Shown: positions 17,752-26,591 of the stretch, in pieces
How positions within the stretch are numbered: position 1 is the first letter of the stretch
Layout: each line of letters opens with the position of its first letter
DNA from: Vibrio pomeroyi
GTDB taxonomy: Bacteria; Pseudomonadota; Gammaproteobacteria; Enterobacterales; Vibrionaceae
NCBI RefSeq assembly: GCF_024347595.1
Contig: NZ_AP025507.1
Coordinates: 372,001 to 436,000, forward strand
Reading direction: 5' to 3'
Length of the DNA: 64,000 nt
Notes under the pieces: generated by a model
Databases searched by the model: none
Seen by the model: the letters and a program-made list of their open reading frames with translations, nothing else
Told to the model about the DNA's origin: nothing
Program-made: the position numbers and the translations under genes

Positions 17752-18144
17752 ATGACTATTAAACGTTACGGTGTTGAAGGCGGTACAGGTACAGGCGGAC
17801 AACATTTACCATTTGCACGCGCAACTGAAGCGGGTGGTTTCCTATACGTTTCTGGCCAGACACCGATGACAGATGGTGAAGTGGTAGAGGGTGGTATTGT
17901 TGACCAGTCTCGCCTAGCGATCCAAAACTGTGTCGATATCATGACTGAAGCGGGCTACGGCCTAGAAGACGTAATGCACGTAAAGGTTGTGCTAACGGAT
18001 TCTCGTTACTTCCAATCTTTTAATAAGGTATTCAAAGAGTTCTTCGGTGCTAACCCACCGGCTCGTATCTGCATGGTTTGCGACCTAGTTGTAGACGTGA
18101 AGGTTGAAGTAGATGTGACTTGCTACCGCGCGGATCGCGTTTAG
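17752..18144 (+). CDS. RidA family enamine/imine deaminase
   Basis: The 130-residue protein has the family core L-Y-V-S-G-Q-T-P, the I-Q-N-C-V-D-I helix and N-P-P-A-R-I-C-M with the substrate-binding Arg105. RidA proteins hydrolyse reactive enamine/imine intermediates released by PLP dehydratases. Its place among the deaminase, deacylase and transporter genes suggests that it speeds release of the keto acid and ammonia in this pathway. It forms a trimer in characterised members. AAGAAGTGGAG precedes the ATG. Confidence 0.87.
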   Translation: MTIKRYGVEGGTGTGGQHLPFARATEAGGFLYVSGQTPMTDGEVVEGGIVDQSRLAIQNCVDIMTEAGYGLEDVMHVKVVLTDSRYFQSFNKVFKEFFGANPPARICMVCDLVVDVKVEVDVTCYRADRV

Positions 18145-18172
18145 TAATAACCTAATCACAATTACCTACTTA

Positions 18173-18220
18173 GAGAGTATTAGGGGTTAGTCATCCCTGT
18201 TATTATCCTTTAATACTCTC
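18173..18220 (+). terminator. Long hairpin between RidA and symporter genes
   Basis: GAGAGTATT (18173-18181) pairs perfectly with AATACTCTC (18212-18220), with a smaller GGGG/CCCT stem inside. There is no T tract, so partial termination or processing between the two genes is more likely than a full stop. Confidence 0.4.
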
Positions 18221-18350
18221 ACCCTACATTTATAAAAATTACTTTAATTAAAATAGAAAAAACAAATAAAGTAATTATATGAAATATAAAAATGAATGAA
18301 TCATAAATAAAGTTCAAGAATGAACTCAATATTTCACTGAGAGGTGTCAA

Positions 18351-19865
18351 ATGAACAGCACACTTTTTCTTACAGGCTTCGGCGTGTACGTATGTTTTTT
18401 AATTTGGTTAGGCTGGTTTGTCTCGCGTAATCAAAAATCTGGCGAAGATTTCTTATTAGGCGGCCGTGGCCTGCCACTATTTTTAGTACTTGGTACAACA
18501 GTTGCGACTATGGTCGGCACGGGGTCAAGTATGGGCGCGGTTGGCTTTGGCTACGCAAATGGCTGGGCGGGTGCTCTGTACGGAATTGGCGGTGCTGTAG
18601 GCATCCTATTGCTTGCACTTTGGTTTGCTCCGGTTCGTAAACTGAACTTCATGACCATGAGTGAAGAGCTAGCTTACTATGTTGGCGCTAACCGAATCGT
18701 AAAAAACGTGGTTGGCCTACTTATCTTTATCGCGTCAATCGGTTGGTTAGGTGCGCACATTCTAGGTGGCGGCATGTACCTAGCGTGGATTGCAGACATC
18801 GACCTTAATCTTGCGAAAATCATTATTGCTGCAGCATTCACGATCTACGTTGTTATCGGTGGTTACACAGCGGTTGTATGGACTGATACGATTCAAGCAA
18901 TCATCCTTTTTGCTGGCTTCATCCTAATGGCGGTAATGTCTGTTGATCACATTGGTGGCATGGACAACCTTTACGCTGCGATGGACCCTGCTGCTACAAG
19001 CTTTTTAGCAATCGATAAACTGGGCATTCTGCCTGCTGTTTCTTTGGCTGTGGTTATCGGTGTGGGCGTACTGGCAACACCTTCATTCCGTCAGCGTATC
19101 TACTCTGGTAAAGATGTTTCAACTATCCGTCGCTCATTCGTCGCTTCTGGTGTGTTGTACCTTTTCTTCTCAATTATTCCAGCAATCATTGGTATGGCTG
19201 CACACGCAATCGACCCATCATTGGATAACCCGAACTACTCGTTCCCATACGTAGCTGCAACGGTTCTTCCAGTTGGCGTAGGCATGATTGTTCTTATCGC
19301 TGGTCTATCTGCAACTATGTCGAGCGCAAGCTCAGATGCGATTGCCGGTGTATCTATCCTACTGCGTGACGTGTACGTGATGTTCACAGGCCGCGTACCA
19401 AACAAAGAATCAATGCTGAATTACTCTCGTCTAGCTTTAGTTGTGGTGATTGGCTTCGCACTATTGTTCGCACTGACGTCAAACGACATCATTGGCTACA
19501 TCACTAAGATGATTTCAACGGTTATGTCGGGCATGTTTGTGTGCGGTATGTTGGGTAAATTCTGGAAACGCTATAACTGGCAAGGTGCTCTTGCAACGCT
19601 AGCGGGTGCTTCTGTAGCTTCATTCGTAGTAATGCTAAACGCTGACTACACAGCCTTCTGGGGCAACCCAGTAATCCCATCATGTCTGTTTGCTCTAACG
19701 GCAGGTGTGGTTGTGAGCCTAGTGACTCCGGCTAACCAAGTAACACCTGAAATGGCAAAAGCGATTCTTGATGACGAGCGCGCTCTGATGGAGATGGAAA
19801 TGTCTGAGACTGGCGTACTTGAAGAAGAAGCGGCACCTCAACGTCCTGCAAATCAAACAAGCTAA
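18351..19865 (+). CDS. Sodium:solute symporter (SSS family)
   Basis: The 504-residue protein shows about 13 hydrophobic helices and the family pattern: F-L-L-G-G-R-G-L-P near the start, T-T-V-A-T-M-V-G-T-G-S in helix 2, G-G-Y-T-A-V-V-W-T-D near the middle and S-A-T-M-S-S-A-S-S-D-A-I-A-G in the later helix that holds sodium-site serines. A hydrophilic acidic tail follows. It should take up a solute with sodium across the inner membrane; from context the solute is the amino-sugar acid (N-acetylglucosaminate) or a related compound. GAGAGGTG precedes the ATG. Confidence 0.86.
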   Translation: MNSTLFLTGFGVYVCFLIWLGWFVSRNQKSGEDFLLGGRGLPLFLVLGTTVATMVGTGSSMGAVGFGYANGWAGALYGIGGAVGILLLALWFAPVRKLNFMTMSEELAYYVGANRIVKNVVGLLIFIASIGWLGAHILGGGMYLAWIADIDLNLAKIIIAAAFTIYVVIGGYTAVVWTDTIQAIILFAGFILMAVMSVDHIGGMDNLYAAMDPAATSFLAIDKLGILPAVSLAVVIGVGVLATPSFRQRIYSGKDVSTIRRSFVASGVLYLFFSIIPAIIGMAAHAIDPSLDNPNYSFPYVAATVLPVGVGMIVLIAGLSATMSSASSDAIAGVSILLRDVYVMFTGRVPNKESMLNYSRLALVVVIGFALLFALTSNDIIGYITKMISTVMSGMFVCGMLGKFWKRYNWQGALATLAGASVASFVVMLNADYTAFWGNPVIPSCLFALTAGVVVSLVTPANQVTPEMAKAILDDERALMEMEMSETGVLEEEAAPQRPANQTS

Positions 19866-19935
19866 TCTCAACGCTCCACAGCGAGTTAGTACAAAAAAGT
19901 TAGTACAACAAATTGTGGAGTGATTTAGCTAGCTC

Positions 19936-19960
19936 AGGCTCTGCTTAGCGGCAGGGCCTT
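19936..19960 (+). terminator. Hairpin between symporter and kinase genes
   Basis: AGGCTCTGC (19936-19944) pairs with GCAGGGCCT (19951-19959) with one wobble, followed by TCTTCC. It may partly end transcription before the kinase gene, 35 bases on. Confidence 0.5.
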
Positions 19961-19994
19961 CTTCCCCACTTATATCTCTATTTTAGGATCGGCT

Positions 19995-20942
19995 ATGCCT
20001 GCATCTTCTCATTTCAATATTGCTTTCTTTGGCGAATGTATGGTCGAAATCAGCGGCTCTCCATTAACCAAAAAGTTTGGCGGTGACACACTTAATACCG
20101 CGCTTTACCTTTCTCGCTTAACGCAACATCAAAACCTCTCTGTGCACTATGCGACAGGGCTTGGCAGTGATGAGCTGTCTCAAAATATGATTGATAGCTG
20201 GCAGCTAGAAGGTATTCAAACCAATTTCGTAGAACGCATTGCGAACAAGCTTCCTGGACTCTACATGGTCGAAACCGACGAGACTGGTGAACGACACTTT
20301 CACTACTGGCGCAACGACGCGGCAGTTAAATCTTACTTTCAAGCTGACGACCTGAATAAGCTTGAAATCGCGCTAACAGAGAAACAAGTCGATGCGGTTT
20401 ACATCAGCGGTATCAGTATCGCGATTTTAGATGACACCTCACGTGAACGTTTGTTGAAAGCCATTGGCGTATTCTCAAATCAAGGCGGCAAGGTGATTTT
20501 TGATAACAACTATCGCCCGCAACTTTGGACGGCTGAACAAGCTCAGCACTGGTACGCCAAGTTACTGCCATTGGTAGACATCGCACTGATTACCGAAGAC
20601 GACGACTTGTTGGTTTGGGGCAATGGCGAGAGCGTTCAACAACGCTGCCTTCGCTTGGGTTGCCAAGAGATCGTCATCAAACGTGGCTGTGAGCCATGCA
20701 AGGTTGTTCAAGTTGAACAAGGCGATGTTGTTGAGAGCTATGTATCAGCGACTCGTGTTTCTAACGTGGTCGACACCTGCGCAGCGGGTGACTCCTTTGC
20801 CGCGGGTTATCTGGCGGCGCGTCTTACTGGTGAGAGCACCAATGATGCTGCTGAACTAGGTCACCAACTGGCTTCTACCGTTATTCAATACTCAGGCGCC
20901 ATCATCCCGGAAAGCGCTATGAATCACTTAATTAAAAAATAG
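19995..20942 (+). CDS. PfkB family sugar kinase, probable KDG kinase
   Basis: The 315-residue kinase has the ribokinase-fold opening F-F-G-E-C-M-V-E-I, the substrate motif G-G-D-T-L-N-T-A-L-Y and the C-terminal D-T-C-A-A-G-D-S-F with catalytic Asp266. The usual second signature is D-T-x-G-A-G-D; here Ala replaces the first Gly, as in a subset of KDG kinases. With KDPG aldolase 20 bases downstream, phosphorylation of 2-keto-3-deoxygluconate to KDPG is the natural assignment. Cytoplasmic. Confidence 0.83.
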   Translation: MPASSHFNIAFFGECMVEISGSPLTKKFGGDTLNTALYLSRLTQHQNLSVHYATGLGSDELSQNMIDSWQLEGIQTNFVERIANKLPGLYMVETDETGERHFHYWRNDAAVKSYFQADDLNKLEIALTEKQVDAVYISGISIAILDDTSRERLLKAIGVFSNQGGKVIFDNNYRPQLWTAEQAQHWYAKLLPLVDIALITEDDDLLVWGNGESVQQRCLRLGCQEIVIKRGCEPCKVVQVEQGDVVESYVSATRVSNVVDTCAAGDSFAAGYLAARLTGESTNDAAELGHQLASTVIQYSGAIIPESAMNHLIKK

Positions 20943-20962
20943 AAAAATAAAGCGAATTTATT

Positions 20963-21592
20963 ATGTCTCAAGAAATGATCAACACACTTAAGCAATTCAA
21001 AGTTATTCCTGTTATTCAAATCAACAAGGTGGAACACGCGATTCCACTAGCTAAAGTATTAGTTGAAAACGGCCTGCCAGTGGCAGAAGTGACGTTCCGT
21101 ACCGAAGCGGCAGCAGATTCGATTCGTGCGATGCGTGATGCTTACCCGGAGATGTGTATCGGCGCGGGTACAGTACTAACACCTGCGCAAATCGACCTTG
21201 CTAAAGAGGCGGGCAGTGAGTTCATTGTGGCACCGGGATTGAATCCAAACACAGTAAAACGTTGCCAAGAGATCGGCATGCCAATCGTTCCTGGCGTCAA
21301 CAACCCAAGCCAAGTAGAGCAAGCGTTGGAGCTAGGCCTTAACTTCTTGAAGTTCTTTCCTGCAGAAGCGTCTGGTGGCATCAACATGGTGAAATCTTTG
21401 CTAGCGCCTTACGTTGATGTGTCGCTAATGCCAACGGGCGGTATCGGCAAACACAACGTCAATGATTACCTAGCGATCGATCGCGTAGTCTGTTGCGGTG
21501 GCACTTGGATGGTTTCTCCAAAGATGATCGAGAACGAACAGTGGGATGAGATCGCGGTGTTGGTTCGTGAAGCGGTTGAGTTGGTTAGCTAG
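20963..21592 (+). CDS. eda: KDPG / KHG aldolase
   Basis: The 209-residue class I aldolase has Glu42 in A-E-V-T-F-R-T-E, G-A-G-T-V-L-T and the Schiff-base Lys130 in L-K-F-F-P-A-E-A. It splits 2-keto-3-deoxy-6-phosphogluconate into pyruvate and glyceraldehyde 3-phosphate. The gene follows the kinase by 20 bases, so they are cotranscribed, and it ends at a large stem-loop. A Vibrio genome normally carries another eda with edd; this copy appears dedicated to the island. Confidence 0.9.
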   Translation: MSQEMINTLKQFKVIPVIQINKVEHAIPLAKVLVENGLPVAEVTFRTEAAADSIRAMRDAYPEMCIGAGTVLTPAQIDLAKEAGSEFIVAPGLNPNTVKRCQEIGMPIVPGVNNPSQVEQALELGLNFLKFFPAEASGGINMVKSLLAPYVDVSLMPTGGIGKHNVNDYLAIDRVVCCGGTWMVSPKMIENEQWDEIAVLVREAVELVS

Positions 21593-21602
21593 TCATAAGT
21601 TT

Positions 21603-21640
21603 GTGAGCTCATTCGTTTGTTAACAGGCGAATGAGCTCAC
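21603..21640 (+). terminator. Stem-loop after the aldolase gene
   Basis: GTGAGCTCATTCG (21603-21615) and CGAATGAGCTCAC (21628-21640) are perfect 13-base arms; the loop itself holds the palindrome TGTTAACA. No T tract follows. It may protect the upstream message or partly terminate. Confidence 0.6.
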
Positions 21641-21664
21641 GATAAACAACAGCAGTGGCTGAAG

Positions 21665-21704
21665 GTTCTGTTTTGTGAATTGCCTCCGATAAACAAAACA
21701 GAAC
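21665..21704. repeat. Second 12-base inverted repeat before GH20 gene
   Basis: GTTCTGTTTTGT (21665-21676) pairs exactly with ACAAAACAGAAC (21693-21704). It lies 25 bases upstream of the hexosaminidase start, so it could be an operator or a structured leader. Confidence 0.5.
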
Positions 21705-21728
21705 GTCCGTTATATAGGAAAACTAATA

Positions 21729-24179
21729 ATGAAAAAAACTATATTGTCTCTATTGATTTCAGGTTCAGTAGTGTCCCCAATGGCGTTAGCAATGGCTCCG
21801 AATACCGATCTAAATTTAATGCCGTATCCACAGACCGTCGAGCTTCAAGCTGGACAAGTTAAGGTCGACGGTAACTTCAAGGTTTACATCAAAGGCTTTA
21901 ACTCTGACCGCGTTGAATACACCGCGAAACGCTTTATCGACCGCCTAGAGCGCCAAACTGGCGTGCCGATTTTAAACTGGCAGGTTGATAGTGCAGACGA
22001 AGCGAACCTGATCATTGATATCGACGCGGCACCAAAGTCTGAAGTACAGAACATCGACTCTGTAGAGTCCTACAAGATTACCACTCAGGGTGAGCAAATC
22101 ACGCTGAGCGCACCAAGCCCATATGGCGCTATCCACGGCATCGAAACCCTTTTACAGCTCGTTGAAACCACGGCGACTGGCTACCATATTCCTGCCGTAA
22201 CGATTGTTGATGAGCCTCGTTTCCGTTGGCGTGGTGTTTCTTACGATACCTCTCGTCACTTTATTGAGTTTGATGTGCTGATTCGTCAGTTAGATGCGAT
22301 GGCGTCCGCGAAGATGAACGTGTTCCATTGGCACTTCTGGGACGATCAAGGTATCCGTATTCAAACGGAATCTTGGCCGCGTCTGTGGTCTGAAACTGCC
22401 GATGGTAATTACTACACCAAAGATCAAGTTCGTTACCTAGTTGAGTATGCTCGTAATCTTGGTATTCGTGTTATTCCTGAAGTCTCCTTGCCGGGTCACT
22501 CTTCTGCTGTAGCGCATGCTTACCCACGCTTGATGTCGGGTGGTGAAGGCCAAAGCTACGAACAAGAACGTGGTTGGGGCGTATTTGAGCCATTGATGGA
22601 TCCACTTAACCCTGAGCTCTATGAAATGCTGGGTGACGTGTTCGACGAAGTGACAGAACTGTTCCCAGATGAGTACTTCCACATCGGTGGTGATGAGCCG
22701 AACTATGCCCAGTGGAAAAACAGCGAAAAGCACCAAGAGTTCATTGAAGAGAATAACATTGATGGCGAGCGCGGCTTACAGTCTTACCTCAACGTAAAAG
22801 TTGAAAAGATGCTGGAAGAGCGCGGCAAGAAGATGACCGGTTGGGATGAGATTTGGCATAAAGATCTGCCAACTTCTATTGTGATTCAAAGCTGGCAAGG
22901 ACACGACAGTATCGGTCGTGCGGCGAAAGAGGGCTACCCAGGTATTCTGTCTACCGGTTACTACCTAGATCAACCTCAGCCAACCAGTTACCACTATCGT
23001 AATGACCCAATGCCAAGTGGCATCACGGTTGACGATAAGCTGCACAGCGGCGAGAAGTTTGTGACTTACCAATGGCAAAAGCCTCGTTCAAAAGGTAGCC
23101 TACGTAAGGGAACACTGACTATTATTGAAGCGAAAGACGGTACTTTCCGCGCGTTCAGTGATTACAACGGCAAGTCTCGTGAAGAGATCTACATCCTTGA
23201 TTATGTGCCGGGTAAAACCTTTGTTGGCCACTTCGATAACTTCATGTCTTACACCGAGTTTAACTTGAACTTGAATCCAAATGGGTTTGCGGAAGGCAGC
23301 TATCAGTTAATTGGTAACGTGCGTTGGCCAACCACAGGTGAAGTGATTGCGAGCAGCGATGTAGAAGGCAGCGTGATTCCTGAGCCAAATGGTGGCTACC
23401 CTGCGGAGCTAACCGACAAAGAAAAAGAGTTGATTTTAGGTGGAGAGATCACCATGTGGCTAGAAAACAAAGACAGCCTCACGGTCGAAAACTACCTATG
23501 GCCTCGCAGCTATGCAATTGCAGAGCGTTTCTGGTCTGATGCAGAACTGACAGACGAACGTAGCATGTACAAGCGCATGAAAGCGATGGACACATGGTCG
23601 GAAATCTCAGTAGGTCTGCGTCACCACGCCGATGCCGATATGTTGCTGAAGCGCATTGCTAGAGGTCAAGACATCCAAGATCTTCGTATTCTTTCAAAGT
23701 ACACCGAGCCAGCTCAATACTACGCTCGCAACTGGGAAAAGTGGAACTCAACAGAACCTAAGGGCACTTTGTACAGCCAATACGAGCGCCTAAACCGTTT
23801 CGTGGATGCGCTGCCAGTAGAAAGCTACGCGGTGTATGAGATGCAAGACTTGGTCAATGAAGTGGCGACAGGCAATCAGCAGGCGCTAGAGCAACTTGCA
23901 AAGCATTATCAGCAAGCAAAATCAGCTGCACTAGCGGCGGAAACTGTCTTCGCGGGTAACGTATCTTCGGTAGAGACTGTGGTGGTGGCTGAGAAAACCG
24001 TCGAAGTCGCAGACTTGGCGCTTACCTTGATTGCTAAAGCGCAAGCGGGTGAGAAGGTAAGAGAAGCCGATGTGAAAGCCTACCAAGCGATACTGTCTGA
24101 TTCAGCGAAGATCTATGATGAATCGATCGTCGCGATTGTTCGCCCAACAGAGCTATTGTTGAAGCAGCTAGCTGAGTAA
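21729..24179 (+). CDS. Exported GH20 beta-N-acetylhexosaminidase
   Basis: The 816-residue enzyme has a signal peptide (1-21, ending A-L-A), an N-terminal GH20b domain (about 25-150), and a GH20 barrel starting R-W-R-G-V-S-Y-D-T-S-R-H-F. The catalytic pair is D322-E323 in H-I-G-G-D-E-P. A segment of about 120 residues (434-555) with beta-rich, non-barrel character interrupts the barrel before E-I-T-M-W-L-E, and an all-alpha tail (about 640-816) closes the protein. It should trim N-acetylglucosamine (or N-acetylglucosaminate-ended oligomers) in the periplasm, feeding the island's transporter. ATAGGAAAACTAATA precedes the ATG. Confidence 0.87.
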   Translation: MKKTILSLLISGSVVSPMALAMAPNTDLNLMPYPQTVELQAGQVKVDGNFKVYIKGFNSDRVEYTAKRFIDRLERQTGVPILNWQVDSADEANLIIDIDAAPKSEVQNIDSVESYKITTQGEQITLSAPSPYGAIHGIETLLQLVETTATGYHIPAVTIVDEPRFRWRGVSYDTSRHFIEFDVLIRQLDAMASAKMNVFHWHFWDDQGIRIQTESWPRLWSETADGNYYTKDQVRYLVEYARNLGIRVIPEVSLPGHSSAVAHAYPRLMSGGEGQSYEQERGWGVFEPLMDPLNPELYEMLGDVFDEVTELFPDEYFHIGGDEPNYAQWKNSEKHQEFIEENNIDGERGLQSYLNVKVEKMLEERGKKMTGWDEIWHKDLPTSIVIQSWQGHDSIGRAAKEGYPGILSTGYYLDQPQPTSYHYRNDPMPSGITVDDKLHSGEKFVTYQWQKPRSKGSLRKGTLTIIEAKDGTFRAFSDYNGKSREEIYILDYVPGKTFVGHFDNFMSYTEFNLNLNPNGFAEGSYQLIGNVRWPTTGEVIASSDVEGSVIPEPNGGYPAELTDKEKELILGGEITMWLENKDSLTVENYLWPRSYAIAERFWSDAELTDERSMYKRMKAMDTWSEISVGLRHHADADMLLKRIARGQDIQDLRILSKYTEPAQYYARNWEKWNSTEPKGTLYSQYERLNRFVDALPVESYAVYEMQDLVNEVATGNQQALEQLAKHYQQAKSAALAAETVFAGNVSSVETVVVAEKTVEVADLALTLIAKAQAGEKVREADVKAYQAILSDSAKIYDESIVAIVRPTELLLKQLAE

Positions 24180-24224
24180 GTCGTTAACGGATTAGCGAAT
24201 AAGTCACACGCCAATCAGTGAATC

Positions 24225-24253
24225 AAAACCGCCCTCTGTGGGCGGTTTTTTAG
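24225..24253 (+). terminator. Intrinsic terminator, convergent with the kinase gene
   Basis: AAAACCGCCC, a TCTGT loop and GGGCGGTTTTTT form a strong stem. It ends the hexosaminidase transcript and lies between convergent genes. Confidence 0.88.
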
Positions 24254-24298
24254 TTTTAGCGACTCGATAGAGTGTGGCGTTAAGTTCTATGTAAGTAA

Positions 24299-26362
24299 TT
24301 ACTCACTATTGATGTTCTGCAGCGTTAACGTAAATGTCATGCCTTGGTCTGAGTTGTTCTTCGCTATTAAGGTACCTTGCATATCACGCACGTTGTTTGC
24401 CGTGATAGCCAACCCGAGCCCCAAGCCTTCGCCCATCTTTTTGTTGGTATGGAAGGGTTCGAAAATGGTTTCGAGTTGATCTTCAGACACACCACAACCG
24501 TTATCTTGAACCTTGATGACCACGCGTTGTTGCTCGGTATGAGCACTGATAACAATGGTCGCTGGTTTCTGATTCTGCGTGGCATCGACAGCGTTTCTAA
24601 GCAGGTTACCAAGCACTTGTCTAAGTCGCGCTTCTTCTCCCATTACCATCGAAATATTGGAAGCGACACGCACGCGAATATCGACGTTTTCCAGTTCGGC
24701 TTGATGAATACGCAGGGTTTCTTGCAGTGCGTCTGTCAGTGAAACTGGGTATGGCTTTTCCAATCTTTGAAAGGCGAACGACTTCAATTGGCTAGTCATG
24801 TTAGCCATTCTGTCGATTAGGCTCATGACTAAGTCCATGTTCGCTTTCAACATCTTAGTCTCACCTCTTTCCATCAGTAGCTGGTTACTTGAAAGCAGGG
24901 TTTTTAGGCCAGTAAGCGGTTGATTGAGTTCATGAGTAATGGCACTCGACATTCGACCTAATGCGGCAAGTTTGCTTGATTCGACCAACTCTTGCTGTGC
25001 ATCTTTGAGGTCTTGCGTTCGCTCTTCTACCCGCAGTTGAAGTGTCTTATTGGCTTCCTGAACTGCGATCTCTGCCTTCTTACGTTTACTGATATCAATC
25101 ACGGTACACAGGTAATAGGTCGTGGCATGCCAAGGAAACGCGCTAATAGAGAACAATACGGGGAAGTAGCTGCCATCGCTGCGTCTTGCCATGGTTTCGA
25201 CGCTGGTGATCTCGGCCAGTTCTTGGTGTTGATCCAAGTTCTTGAGTAGCTGTAACGTGGTTGAATTCGGATTGCCCGCTTCAAATAACTGCCACGCCTT
25301 AATGTTGTTGATCATCGAATCGGACAGGCAGAAGTAGTTCTTCGCCATTAGGTTAATGTCGTGGATGTGGCCGTGTTTATCGATCAGTACAAGCCCAACG
25401 TGGGTCTTGTTGATCATTCCTGATAGGCGTTTCTCCGACTCTTCGATAAGCTTTTGGATTCGCAGATTACTGAGTTTTTTCTGGCGTCTTTGGTAGAGAA
25501 TGACCAGTAATAGCATGATGAAAAGACAGCCCACCGCTACGCTCCAACTTATCCAGCTGGTGGTTTGGTTGAGGCTGGTTAATGGCGTTAGGTAAGTTAA
25601 TCGCCAGTTGAGGTCGTCTAGCTTGATCGACTGAATCAGATAGTCTTTACCTTGCAGTCGCCACACGCGAATGTGGGTTTGGTCATACAGCTCGCGCTTT
25701 GTCGCTGTCGGCTGAGAGTTGAAGGTGTCATTAAACCAGTCAGCACTCAATCGGTTATCACTGGAGAGGAAGAATTGATCACGAGGGTTTTGGAACAGTA
25801 TCGCTTCACCATCGGCAAACCATTGATCGGTTAACAATGACAAATCGATTTGTACTGCGACAATGCCGACCACATCAGAGGCTCGATAAACGGGTGCGGC
25901 AATGAAGTAATCGGGTGTCACGCCTTTGTTTTTTGTCACCACTGAAATCGCACCACCTTGCTGGTGGATCTTAGAAACAATTGTGCTGGCGTTCTTATTG
26001 CTCAGTTTGCTTCTTTCGACACTTGATACCAACAAGTCACCTTCGCCAGAAAGCAGATACCAACCCTTGGTATTAGCGGCTTTATCCAATTGAATCAGTT
26101 GTTTCTTGATGCGTTTTTCAAGGCGGTCTTCACCATCGATAAAACGCACTGTGGTTTCATCATTGGTGACTAGGTAGGGCAGATAATAGAAGCGCTTAAG
26201 GGTTCTCCTGGCTTCGGCAATGTAACCAAGGAAGCGCTGCTCAGCATAGCGCTGGGCTTGTTCGAGTTTCCACTGGCTGATGCCATTTTGGGTGGTGACC
26301 TGCACTAAACCAATCAATAAACAGGCACATAGGAATAACCAATATCGATTGTTGTTAATCAT
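24299..26362 (-). CDS. DctB-like sensor histidine kinase
   Basis: The 687-residue kinase has an N-terminal membrane helix (about 5-25), a periplasmic Cache-type sensor (about 30-270), a second helix (about 275-295), a PAS domain (about 315-440), a coiled segment, a HisKA domain with His477 in S-S-A-I-T-H-E-L-N-Q-P-L, and an ATPase domain (N-L-L-R-N-A-V-D-A, D-N-G-C-G-V, G-L-G-L-G-L-A). DctB-type kinases with a H-E-L-N-Q-P-L box pair with sigma-54 activators. The divergent neighbour is just such a regulator. The likely signal is a small organic acid in the periplasm. AAAAGGA lies about 11 bases before the ATG. Confidence 0.88.
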   Translation of the reverse strand: MINNNRYWLFLCACLLIGLVQVTTQNGISQWKLEQAQRYAEQRFLGYIAEARRTLKRFYYLPYLVTNDETTVRFIDGEDRLEKRIKKQLIQLDKAANTKGWYLLSGEGDLLVSSVERSKLSNKNASTIVSKIHQQGGAISVVTKNKGVTPDYFIAAPVYRASDVVGIVAVQIDLSLLTDQWFADGEAILFQNPRDQFFLSSDNRLSADWFNDTFNSQPTATKRELYDQTHIRVWRLQGKDYLIQSIKLDDLNWRLTYLTPLTSLNQTTSWISWSVAVGCLFIMLLLVILYQRRQKKLSNLRIQKLIEESEKRLSGMINKTHVGLVLIDKHGHIHDINLMAKNYFCLSDSMINNIKAWQLFEAGNPNSTTLQLLKNLDQHQELAEITSVETMARRSDGSYFPVLFSISAFPWHATTYYLCTVIDISKRKKAEIAVQEANKTLQLRVEERTQDLKDAQQELVESSKLAALGRMSSAITHELNQPLTGLKTLLSSNQLLMERGETKMLKANMDLVMSLIDRMANMTSQLKSFAFQRLEKPYPVSLTDALQETLRIHQAELENVDIRVRVASNISMVMGEEARLRQVLGNLLRNAVDATQNQKPATIVISAHTEQQRVVIKVQDNGCGVSEDQLETIFEPFHTNKKMGEGLGLGLAITANNVRDMQGTLIAKNNSDQGMTFTLTLQNINSE

Positions 26363-26591
26363 GCTTGATTAAATCCTTTTAAAATTAGTGAGTTGCCTAT
26401 CCAAATTAATGAGATGCGAAGCTTCACCGTTTTATGGCTTGGAAGGTGGAGCGTGGGACAAATCGAAGCTAACAAACATTATTAAACTGTTAAAGGAGTG
26501 TTATTCAAAGTGGGAGCTAGCTCCTTTTCGTCTGCTTCTTTTTTACATACCGTGGGCGACATTATTCAGATGTAAGCGGCGGAACCAAACT

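Noticed and set aside
26388..26591. 68-codon upstream extension of the response regulator
   Set aside because: It is unlike a receiver domain; ATG 26592 starts the canonical M-Q-R-I-A-L-I-E-D-D.
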